6,322 nucleotides of DNA, taken from contig JADDPV010000124.1 in NCBI GenBank assembly GCA_016781705.1, positions 1-6,322 of the forward strand, given 5' to 3'. The stretch is from Rubrobacter sp. Its GTDB lineage: Bacteria > Actinomycetota > Rubrobacteria > Rubrobacterales > Rubrobacteraceae. A model generated the notes under the pieces. The model saw only the letters and a list, made by a program, of their open reading frames with translations. It was not told where the DNA came from and made no database searches. The translations under genes were made by a program, and so were the position numbers. Shown one piece after another: positions 1-4,477 of the stretch; the first letter of the stretch is position 1, and each line of letters starts with the position of its first letter.

Positions 1-49
1 CGGTTCTTAGGGGAGGGGGAGGCTGGCAACGCCCTCCCCCTTACCCGAC
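1..49 (+). mobile_element. Group II intron, 3' end only (domain V tail and domain VI)
   Basis: CGGTTC at 1-6 matches the usual 3' strand of domain V. A hairpin follows with the layout of domain VI. GGGGGAGG (15-22) pairs perfectly with CCTCCCCC (33-40) across a short loop. A14 and G13 continue the stem with T41 and T42, A43 is unpaired, and G12-G10 pair with C44-C46. The tail is GAC, so the intron would end at A48-C49, matching the AY end of bacterial group II introns. The bulged A43, the branch nucleotide for lariat splicing, lies seven bases from that end, as the family requires. The rest of the ribozyme and any intron-encoded reverse transcriptase lie left of the window. The assignment rests on motif and spacing; only 49 bases are visible. 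Confidence 0.72.
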
Positions 50-225
50 TGGGCCGCATCGCCGCCGGCCGAAGCCTCGACGCCCACACGATCATCTACC
101 GCCTCCACATGGATCACCTCCGCGCCGGACACCGTACCCGCCGCATCTACGAGGCCAAGCTCCACGTAGGCCCCGGCGACCACGGGGAGCCCGTCGTCAC
201 CATAATGCAACCCAGCGAAGATTGA
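50..225 (+). CDS. Hypothetical protein, 3' exon after the intron (5' partial)
   Basis: The frame ending at TGA 223-225 is open to base 1, but bases 1-49 look like intron, so the coding exon should begin at T50. The first visible codon is then split: TG at 50-51 needs one base from the upstream exon and could be ATG, GTG, TTG or CTG. The exon encodes about 58 residues after that codon, basic and rich in Arg, His and Ile, ending VTIMQPSED. I do not recognise a family. The stop is followed at once by AGGAGG (227-232), the ribosome binding site of the next gene, so the two are probably co-transcribed. An internal ATG exists at 109-111, but it has no clear ribosome binding site. Confidence 0.6.
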
Positions 226-238
226 GAGGAGGCCCCGC

Positions 239-469
239 ATGGGCTACTACTTCGCCACCGGCCACTGCTACGCCTGCGGCCGGCTCTTCACCTTCAACCC
301 GGAGCTCGTCCCGAGCGTCCGCGTCCAGGGCGTCCGCGAGCCGGTCTGCCTCCCCTGCGTCACCGCCGCCAACCCCCACCGCGAGGCGAACGGCCTCGAC
401 CCCATCCACCCCCTCCCCGGCGCCTACGAGCCCGCCCCCGAGTTCCCCGACGAACTCCTCCTGCCGTAA
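239..469 (+). CDS. Small four-cysteine putative zinc-binding protein
   Basis: This 76-residue protein starts at ATG 239, six bases after AGGAGG (227-232), a strong site that fixes the start. Two cysteine pairs are visible: C11-x2-C14 in HCYACG and C37-x2-C40 in CLPCV. The arrangement fits a small treble-clef or zinc-ribbon type metal site. Between them lies FNPELVPSVRV, and the tail is acidic and proline-rich (PGAYEPAPEFPDE). Small proteins of this pattern are common orphans in actinobacterial phages, plasmids and islands. No enzymatic residues are evident. A role in nucleic-acid or protein binding is inferred from the cysteines only. It follows the truncated upstream gene by 13 bases, and the next promoter begins about 35 bases after its stop. 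Confidence 0.8.
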   Translation: MGYYFATGHCYACGRLFTFNPELVPSVRVQGVREPVCLPCVTAANPHREANGLDPIHPLPGAYEPAPEFPDELLLP

Positions 470-503
470 ACCACGCCCGAAAACCTCCAGGCGGGGCCGG
501 TCG

Positions 504-532
504 TTGCGCGCCGACCCCACACCCTTTATCAT
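504..532 (+). promoter_or_regulatory. Sigma-70 type promoter upstream of the 567-953 gene
   Basis: TTGCGC (504-509) and TATCAT (527-532) are separated by 17 bases, the optimal spacing for a housekeeping sigma factor. This is one of the few AT-containing spots in the left half. A palindromic operator begins at the last base of the -10 box. The start codon at 567 leaves a short leader of roughly 25-30 bases. Confidence 0.6.
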
Positions 533-549
533 TGTGTCCGCGTACACAA
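532..549. promoter_or_regulatory. 18-bp palindromic operator (site A)
   Basis: TTGTGTCCGCGTACACAA is an inverted repeat with one mismatched pair: left half TTGTGTCCG, right half CGTACACAA. It overlaps the end of the -10 box and the expected transcription start, the classic position for a repressor. Both half-sites (GTGTCC and CGTACACA) recur at the second promoter at 1003-1018. The likeliest ligand is the XRE protein at 1278-1514; that is inference. Confidence 0.55.
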
Positions 550-566
550 AGCGAAAGGAAGGGCGG

Positions 567-953
567 GTGATAGACGAACTTCTCGAACGGCTACCGGGGC
601 TGACCGGGGCGGAGCTATCGCGTTTGGAGGCCGCGGCGAGGCGCGAACTCGAGCTCCGGAGCAGGGGCGCCGGGGGCGGAGAAGACGAGGGCCCCGAGGA
701 GCGCGGGCCCGGCGACGACGGCTACGGCCCCCAGCGTACCGAGGTCCTGGAGTACCGCCCGCACCTCGACGGCCACCTCCAGCTGGAGCTCCGGCGCTAC
801 GTCAGGAAGGACGGCTCCACGAAGGAGCGCGGGCCCTACTGGTACTTCCACCACCACGAGGACGGCAAGCGCAAGAAGCTCTACCTCGGCAAGTGCGACA
901 AGGCCACGCCCGAGGAGGTCCTCGCCCACAAACGCGCCCGCAACCTCCCCTAG
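567..953 (+). CDS. Orphan protein with C-terminal GPYWY basic domain
   Basis: The start chosen is GTG 567, preceded by AAGGAAGG (555-562) and downstream of a good promoter; earlier in-frame sequence is unlike protein. The 128-residue product has a helical N-terminus (residues 1-32, Leu/Glu/Arg-rich), a low-complexity acidic linker rich in Gly, Glu and Pro (33-54), and a compact basic C-terminal domain (about 60-128) with LELRRYVRKDG, RGPYWYFHHHEDGKRKKLYLG and a final ATPEEVLAHKR helix. The RGPYWY then GKxKKxYLG pattern resembles small DUF6788-like domains found in phage and mobile-element genes, but the usual cysteines are absent, so this stays a resemblance. A nucleic-acid-binding role is plausible from the charge. 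The gene stands alone on its own promoter. Confidence 0.75.
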   Translation: MIDELLERLPGLTGAELSRLEAAARRELELRSRGAGGGEDEGPEERGPGDDGYGPQRTEVLEYRPHLDGHLQLELRRYVRKDGSTKERGPYWYFHHHEDGKRKKLYLGKCDKATPEEVLAHKRARNLP

Positions 954-997
954 ACCACCCGGACGGACCCCGATCCCCAAGTGCACTAAACTGACCC

Positions 998-1027
998 TTG
1001 CCCGTACACATAGTGTCCCTACACTTG
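998..1027 (+). promoter_or_regulatory. Promoter with operator (site B) of the 1058-4126 operon
   Basis: TTGCCC (998-1003) and TACACT (1020-1025) lie 16 bases apart and suit an actinobacterial promoter. The spacer carries CGTACACA (1003-1010) and GTGTCC (1013-1018), the two half-sites of site A. AGTGT (1012-1016) and ACACT (1021-1025) also form an inverted repeat within the -10 region. A further palindrome, AGTGCACT (980-987), lies just upstream. A protein bound here would block the promoter, so the operon is probably repressed, perhaps by its own XRE product. Confidence 0.5.
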
Positions 1028-1057
1028 CCTCATATCATCCGGGTGAAGGGAGACAAG

Positions 1058-1480
1058 ATGGCGGAGCGGGCGACGAGGAGGGCGGGGCGGTGGGCTCTCT
1101 TCGAGAGCACGCTTGGGAGCCTGCGGGTGCGGATCTGCGGTTGGACTTCCCGCGAGCGGGCGGAGGACGCGCTCGCCGCGCTCCTGGAGGACGCTGGCCG
1201 GCTCTCCATGTTCGACGCCGAGTTCGAAGGGATGGCGGCGTTTGAAATCCCCGACTACCGCGAAGGAGGCCCCCACCATAAACAACCTCAAGCGGATCCG
1301 CGAGGAGTACCCCCTGACCGTCTGCGAGCTCGCAGACCTCGCCGGCGTCTCGCACAACACCGTCTGGCGCCTCGAGGCCGGGCGCACCGGCGCCCGGCCC
1401 GCCACGGTGCGAAAGCTGGCCCGCGCCCTAAAAGTCCGGCCCAAGGACCTGGCCCTCCCGCCTTTCGGGAAGGCCGTTAG
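1058..1480 (+). CDS. Hypothetical protein, first operon gene; 3' end doubtful
   Basis: ATG 1058 is preceded by AAGGGAG (1046-1052) five bases upstream and follows the promoter directly. Residues 1-73 look like real protein: a basic N-terminus (MAERATRRAGRW), a beta-like segment (LFESTLGSLRVRICGW), an amphipathic helix (SRERAEDALAALLEDAGRL) and FDAEFEGMAAFEIPDYREGG. After about base 1275 the frame becomes Arg/Pro-rich shadow sequence overlapping the XRE gene in another frame and runs on to a stop at 1480. A tract of five C (1270-1274) sits at the transition. One extra C would give a stop at CCATAA; one fewer would fuse this protein to the XRE domain. The ancestral end is therefore probably near 1280. 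No family is recognised. Confidence 0.5.
   Translation: MAERATRRAGRWALFESTLGSLRVRICGWTSRERAEDALAALLEDAGRLSMFDAEFEGMAAFEIPDYREGGPHHKQPQADPRGVPPDRLRARRPRRRLAQHRLAPRGRAHRRPARHGAKAGPRPKSPAQGPGPPAFREGR
1263..1269 (+). promoter_or_regulatory. Ribosome binding site deciding an ATA start
   Basis: AAGGAGG is a perfect anti-16S match placed eight bases before ATA 1278, and there is no ATG, GTG or TTG in the correct frame at a suitable distance. It is the main evidence that the XRE gene initiates at the non-canonical codon ATA. Confidence 0.55.
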
Positions 1481-1514
1481 AAACGGCCGCGCGAGGCACC
1501 GCGACGATGGCTGA
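1278..1514 (+). CDS. Small XRE/Cro-type helix-turn-helix regulator, probable ATA start
   Basis: The 78-residue product begins (I/M)NNLKRIREEYPLTV and is a single XRE domain. Helix 1 is NNLKRIREEY (2-11), helices 2-3 are VCELADLAGVSHNTVWRLEAG (15-35), then ATVRKLARALKV (42-53) and a short basic tail. The core follows the family pattern: L in ELADLAGVS, TVWRLEAGR, and a final LARAL helix. Stand-alone XRE proteins of this size typically start MNNLKRIRE, which fits initiation at ATA 1278 behind AAGGAGG. An upstream TTG (1113) would add about 55 residues of implausible sequence. The stop overlaps the next ATG (1507). It probably binds the palindromes at 532-549 and 1003-1025 and regulates its own operon. 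The alternative is fusion to the upstream frame by slippage at the C tract. Confidence 0.75.
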   Translation: MNNLKRIREEYPLTVCELADLAGVSHNTVWRLEAGRTGARPATVRKLARALKVRPKDLALPPFGKAVRNGRARHRDDG

Positions 1515-1788
1515 CGTCGGGCAAAGCCCCCCGATGGCGGCCTCGCACAGGGCCGGGGCCGCCATCGAAGCCGCCGAGGCCATGCTCAGCCTGCGAGAGC
1601 GCGAAGAGGAGTACCGGCGGGCGACCACCAACGCCCCCGTCTGGTGGAGCGCCGCGTCACGCAGGATCGCCGCCCGTCGCGTCCGGGACGCCAGCTCCTA
1701 CCTGCGAGAGCGCCTCGACCGCTACGTATCAGCCAGAGACGCCCGGGCCGAGGAGGCGGCCATACCAGCAGCAAGGAGGAACGCATGA
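1507..1788 (+). CDS. Small helical hypothetical protein
   Basis: ATG 1507 overlaps the XRE stop by eight bases. The ribosome binding site is weak (GAGG at 1493-1496), so translation probably depends on coupling. The 93-residue product is mostly helical and highly charged: GAAIEAAEAMLSLREREEEYRRA (17-39), a WW pair at 46-47, and a basic helix (SRRIAARRVRDASSYLRERLDRY, 51-73). There are no cysteines, membrane segments or signal peptide. The stop TGA overlaps the next ATG as ATGA. I recognise no family. Its place between a repressor and a coiled-coil protein is typical of small accessory genes in phage or plasmid operons. Confidence 0.68.
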   Translation: MADVGQSPPMAASHRAGAAIEAAEAMLSLREREEEYRRATTNAPVWWSAASRRIAARRVRDASSYLRERLDRYVSARDARAEEAAIPAARRNA

Positions 1789-2315
1789 CCGATTCCCCCC
1801 AAATTCAGGAGCTCCAGGTTTTCCGCGAGCAGCTCCAGGGGATGCTCGGCGTCCTCGACCAGCGCGAGAAGGAAGCAAGGGAGCAAGCCGCCCGCAACCA
1901 CGCCGGTCGCAGCGCCGGCGTGGCCTCACACGCCCAGCCAAGCCGGGAGGCGCGCAGCATCCCCGACGAGCGCACCGAGAAGCTCATGGAGGAGATCTCC
2001 GCCGCGTACAAGCAGCTCGCCTCCACCCGCCGCAAGCTCGCCCGCGCCGAGAGCGCCAGGGCCGCCGCCGAGACCAGGATCCGGGTCCAGCACAGGCGCG
2101 CCCTCGAGGCGGCCAAGAACGAACGGACCGCCGCCCTCTACCTCGACTCCCTCCTGGACACCGACGAGTACAAGAAGCTCATGGCCGCCAAGGAGGACGC
2201 CGAGCTGGACCACTCCGACGCCCGCGCGGAGGTGGACCGCCTGCAGCTCACCGTCCGCCTGCTCAGGGCCTCAAACCCCTCCGCCGGCGAAGCCGGGGAC
2301 GACGGCCGTGGCTGA
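1785..2315 (+). CDS. Coiled-coil hypothetical protein
   Basis: Start ATG 1785 sits four bases after AAGGAGGA (1773-1780) and shares ATGA with the preceding stop; earlier in-frame starts belong to a shadow frame. The 176-residue protein has a short N-terminal helix (QIQELQVFREQLQGMLGVLDQREKEAREQ, about 6-35), a flexible Ala/Arg/Ser-rich linker (36-60), and a long charged helical stretch with heptad-like spacing (about 63-163: KLMEEISAAYKQL, RRKLARAES, LEAAKNERTAALYLDSLLD, AEVDRLQLTVRLL). The tail is Gly/Asp-rich. The architecture suggests a structural, scaffolding or oligomerising role. No catalytic motif or membrane segment is seen. It is an orphan as far as I can tell. Confidence 0.75.
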   Translation: MTDSPQIQELQVFREQLQGMLGVLDQREKEAREQAARNHAGRSAGVASHAQPSREARSIPDERTEKLMEEISAAYKQLASTRRKLARAESARAAAETRIRVQHRRALEAAKNERTAALYLDSLLDTDEYKKLMAAKEDAELDHSDARAEVDRLQLTVRLLRASNPSAGEAGDDGRG

Positions 2316-2474
2316 GCCGGGGCCGAAGCCGAGGCCCGCGAAGGGGCGGATCCTCGCCGTCGAGCCCGAAGCCGAGGCCCTCGCCGCGCGCTCCGCCGCG
2401 AGCCCCGCCGCGTCGCCGAGATGTGCGGCGTCTCCGTCGGCACCGTAGCCCACGTCGCCAAGGAGGCCCGATGA
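2308..2474 (+). pseudogene. Frameshifted mini-HTH protein gene
   Basis: GTG 2308 lies inside the end of the coiled-coil gene and opens MAEPGPKPRPAKGRILAVEP..., running in that frame only to TAG at 2446-2448. A second frame carries a convincing helix-turn-helix end, RREPRRVAEMCGVSVGTVAHVAKEAR, whose TGA (2472-2474) overlaps the next gene's ATG as ATGA, the coupling used throughout this operon. Both halves fit one protein of about 55 residues if a base was lost in the GC-rich stretch near 2380-2410. Reading VAEMCGVSVGTVAHVAKEA as a DNA-binding helix pair is pattern recognition. Loss of the gene, a sequencing error or programmed -1 frameshifting would all give this picture. Confidence 0.5.
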
Positions 2475-2818
2475 TCATCGCCCTCGCCGACGGCCCTCCC
2501 GGCCTCGCCGGAGCCACCTTCGATACCGAAGCCTTCCCCTGGCCGCCGCCCGAAGAGATCCGCGTCGTCTCCGGTGGCGACAAAGGCCCCGAGCTCCTCG
2601 ACCTGCTCCACGACGAAGATCCCCGCCCGGGCGAGGACCTCCACGCCTACCGCCGCGTCCTCTTCGGCATCGGATGCGCCGGCAACCCCAGGCGCTCCTA
2701 CCCGACCGGCTACTACGAGCTCCTCCGGAGCGCACCTCCCTCTCAGCCGACGCTCCCCCCGGACGACACCGACCAGGAGGTCCCGAGCCTGGCCCTCAGA
2801 CCAAGGAGGAACCGGTGA
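2471..2818 (+). CDS. Hypothetical protein
   Basis: ATG 2471 follows AAGGAGG (2460-2466) by four bases and shares ATGA with the end of the mini-HTH frame. The 115-residue product begins MIIALADGPPGLAGATFD, has an acidic central part (PWPPPEEIRVVSGGDKGPELLDLLHDEDPRPGEDLHAYRRVLFGIGC) and ends in a disordered Pro/Arg tail (RSAPPSQPTLPPDDTDQEV...RPRRNR). One or two cysteines are present without a metal-site pattern. No family is recognised. The last bases contain the ribosome binding site of the next gene, and the stop overlaps its GTG as GTGA. Confidence 0.7.
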   Translation: MIIALADGPPGLAGATFDTEAFPWPPPEEIRVVSGGDKGPELLDLLHDEDPRPGEDLHAYRRVLFGIGCAGNPRRSYPTGYYELLRSAPPSQPTLPPDDTDQEVPSLALRPRRNR

Positions 2819-3063
2819 GGAGGACCTACCGAGAAACCCTCGACTCGGGATCCATCGAGGTCATCCGCGACCCCGCAGCAAAATGCTACCTCGCCCGCTA
2901 CCTCTCCGGACCCGCCCGCGACGAGCTGCTCGATCTCTTCGGCTCCGCCCAGGTCCCGCTCCCCTTCCATCACTCCGCCGACCCCGACCTCGTCGTCCTC
3001 GATGTCCGCCGGCGCAACCCACTGGCCACCGTGACCCTCCGCAAAGAAAGGAGCCGTTCGTGA
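2815..3063 (+). CDS. Small hypothetical protein, GTGA-coupled
   Basis: The start is GTG 2815, four bases after AAGGAGGA (2803-2810) and overlapping the previous stop as GTGA. A longer in-frame reading from about 2674 lacks such a signal and overlaps the previous gene. The 82 residues read as a compact alpha/beta protein: SGSIEVIRDPAAKCYLARYL (11-30), PARDELLDLFGS (33-44), PLPFHHSADPDLVVLDVRRRNP (49-70), then TVTLRKER. The DP...YLARYLSGPAR...DLFG...PF...VRRRNP layout recalls small uncharacterised proteins of actinobacterial plasmids and phages. No function is assigned. Confidence 0.72.
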   Translation: MRRTYRETLDSGSIEVIRDPAAKCYLARYLSGPARDELLDLFGSAQVPLPFHHSADPDLVVLDVRRRNPLATVTLRKERSRS

Positions 3064-3488
3064 ACCTCATCCACGACCACCGACTAACCTACACCTCCCA
3101 GCTCAACGGGCGCGAGGGCTTCTGCCGGGTCCGCCTCTTCGAGGCCGACGGCCCCGGAGAACGCGACCCCGTCGTGATCCTCACCGAACCGCCGCAGGGC
3201 ACCGACCCCGGACCCTCCGTCACCAACGCCGCCGAGACCATCGTCGCCGCCGTCGTCCGCCGGCACTCCCTCCCCTTCTCCCACACCGTCTTTATCCAGC
3301 ACCACGCCCGCGGCCACGCCGAGCGGCTCGCCGGGATCCCCGAAACCTTCGACCTGCTCACCTTCGAGCTCGACGTCCCCGCCGGCGTCATCCACGCCGC
3401 GGGCCGCCTCCCCGACCAGCTCCGCAACCTCCGGTGCCTCCCCCTCGACCGCCCCGCCGTCGAGACCCTGATCGGCGGCCGGCTGTGA
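3060..3488 (+). CDS. Uncharacterised accessory protein
   Basis: GTG 3060 is preceded by AAAGGAG (3047-3053) six bases upstream and overlaps the prior stop as GTGA. The 142-residue protein starts MNLIHDHRLTYTSQLNGREGFCRVRLFE and carries VVILTEPPQGTDPGPSVTNAAETIVAAVVRRHSLPFSHTVFIQHH (about 38-82), then ETFDLLTFELD (95-105) and a C-terminal PLDRPAVETLIGGRL. The pattern of a strand ending in TE-P, a TNAAE helix, a hydrophobic strand with HH, and a final PLDR-VE-L helix occurs in uncharacterised proteins of actinobacterial and cyanobacterial accessory DNA. I know of no assigned activity. The conserved Glu and His residues leave an enzymatic role possible but unproven. There is no signal peptide or membrane segment. 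Confidence 0.75.
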   Translation: MNLIHDHRLTYTSQLNGREGFCRVRLFEADGPGERDPVVILTEPPQGTDPGPSVTNAAETIVAAVVRRHSLPFSHTVFIQHHARGHAERLAGIPETFDLLTFELDVPAGVIHAAGRLPDQLRNLRCLPLDRPAVETLIGGRL

Positions 3489-4126
3489 CCGACGACCTCA
3501 CCCCCAACCCAGAAGAGGAACCCATCGCCCAGCCGCCCCACCAACAAGAAGACCCCACCGCCGACGAAGGCTGGGTGACCACCAGGGTTGCCGCCGCCCT
3601 CAACGTCGCCCCCCGGACCGTCCGCGACTACATCAAGAACGGCAAGCTCGTCGGCCGCTCGGAGAGCGAGGGCGTCAAACGCACCTCCTACGTCTCCATC
3701 GACAGCCTCCAGGAGCTCCTCGCCCAGCGCCGCGCCTCCTCCGGCCACGATAGCCCCGCCGCAGCCCGCCGCCTCTCCGAAGCCCTCGCGGCCGAACTCG
3801 CGGCGGAAGGCCCCGAAACCCGCGGCGATCTCGCGGCAGATCCCCTCGCGGAGGAGGTCCACGGCGGACACGCCGCGTCCCCCCGGCGCGACGAGCTCAT
3901 GCGAGAGGCCATGCTACGCCTCGAAGCGCGCGCCGCCGAGGCCGCCGACCTCAAAGCCCGCCTGCAGCTCACCGAGCGGACCGAAAGCTCCCTCCGCGAA
4001 GACCTCGCCCGCGAGCGCGAACGCGCCGATAACCTGCAAAAACAGCTCGACCGAGAGCGCGAACGCGCCCGACGCCTCGCCGCCCAACCCTGGTGGCGCC
4101 GCCTCCTCGGCCGACCGCCAGAATAG
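3485..4126 (+). CDS. HTH and coiled-coil DNA-binding protein
   Basis: GTG 3485 overlaps the previous stop as GTGA, with no strong ribosome binding site, so translation is probably coupled. The 213-residue product has an acidic disordered N-terminus (1-28), a helix-turn-helix of MerR/excisionase type (about 30-80: VTTRVAAALNVAPRTVRDYIKNGKLVGRSE...YVSIDSLQELLAQRRA), an Ala/Glu-rich linker, and a long coiled coil (about 135-200: LMREAMLRLEARAAEAADL...RERERADNLQKQLDRERERA). It ends in WWRRLLGRPPE. The winged HTH with recognition helix RTVRDYIKNG, joined to a coiled coil and a WWRRL tail, is a recurrent layout in mobile-element DNA-binding proteins, where it may act in partition, replication control or transcription. 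It is the last operon gene. The direct repeats at 4181-4227 just downstream are candidate binding sites; that link is inference. Confidence 0.8.
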   Translation: MTDDLTPNPEEEPIAQPPHQQEDPTADEGWVTTRVAAALNVAPRTVRDYIKNGKLVGRSESEGVKRTSYVSIDSLQELLAQRRASSGHDSPAAARRLSEALAAELAAEGPETRGDLAADPLAEEVHGGHAASPRRDELMREAMLRLEARAAEAADLKARLQLTERTESSLREDLARERERADNLQKQLDRERERARRLAAQPWWRRLLGRPPE

Positions 4127-4129
4127 CCC

Positions 4130-4169
4130 GACCGGCGCAGCCGGACCACCCCATGCCGGTCGCTGCGCC
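4130..4169. repeat. Overlapping inverted repeats after the operon; possible terminator
   Basis: Two perfect stems compete here: GACCGGC (4130-4136) with GCCGGTC (4155-4161), and GGCGCAGC (4134-4141) with GCTGCGCC (4162-4169). They share bases 4134-4136, so only one can form fully. The block starts four bases after the operon's last stop. No U tract follows, so a classical intrinsic terminator is not shown; a U-less actinobacterial terminator or a protein-binding site are both possible. Confidence 0.45.
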
Positions 4170-4180
4170 ACCAGCCCACA

Positions 4181-4227
4181 CGCGGCGGATGCGTCGCGGC
4201 GAACTCGTGGCAGGCACGCGGCGAACT
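4181..4227. repeat. Direct repeats CGCGGCGAACT, iteron-like
   Basis: CGCGGCGAACT occurs at 4195-4205 and 4217-4227, a period of 22 bases (about two helical turns). A partial third copy, CGCGGCGGA, lies at 4181-4189. They sit in non-coding DNA directly after the HTH and coiled-coil gene, where operator, partition or replication sites are often found. A chance match of 11 bases in GC-rich DNA cannot be excluded. Confidence 0.45.
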
Positions 4228-4298
4228 TCCGAAAACACCTCGACTTGTTTAATTGCTCCTGGAAGCCGGGCGGTCTACAGCCGCTAAGCTTCTAGGGC

Positions 4299-4477
4299 GC
4301 CGGGCGGGATCGCTCGAAAACACCCTGCCGCCCCCGGCGGGGGCTGGCTCTCTAGTGGCCCGCGGTCCACGCCGGCGTCTGCGCGCGGGGTGGCTCAACA
4401 GAGGTATGCGCCGCCCGGAGTCGGGATGCCCTCCGCGCGTGTGCGTTGTCCTGCGGGCGAACGAGGAGGTAAAGGGT
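4299..4477 (+). ncRNA. Candidate bridge RNA of the IS110 element
   Basis: This non-coding left end contains strong, ordered folds. GCC-GCCCCC (4327-4335) pairs with GGGGGC-T-GGC (4339-4348). GTGG (4355-4358) can pair with CCAC (4367-4370). A long closing stem joins 4381-4390 to 4431-4440 (ten pairs, two G-U) around an asymmetric loop, an inner stem GGTAT (4403-4407) with ATGCC (4426-4430), and a hairpin CCCG (4414-4417) with CGGG (4422-4425). IS110-group recombinases use such an RNA, with two internal loops whose segments pair to donor and target DNA. CTCTAG at 4350-4355, between two stems, repeats the proposed terminal sequence and may be a guide. RNA ends and loop roles are inferred. Confidence 0.55.

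Noticed and set aside
222..566. Upstream extension of the 567 gene
   Set aside because: Ser/Thr/Pro/Arg low-complexity sequence antisense or out of frame to the four-cysteine gene; promoter and ribosome binding site support GTG 567.
3089..3871. Long minus-strand frames, including a 260-residue one
   Set aside because: Antisense shadows of GC-rich plus-strand genes with Gly/Arg/Val-rich content and no ribosome binding sites.
4230..4324. CGAAAACACC at 4230-4239 and 4315-4324, GCCGGGCGG at 4265-4273 and 4299-4307
   Set aside because: Real direct matches, but in reversed order relative to each other and with no consistent period; no structure assigned.
4253..4477. Upstream extension of the IS110 recombinase
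   Set aside because: It crosses the structured left end; AGGAGGT and MEVLIGVDPHK place the start at 4478.
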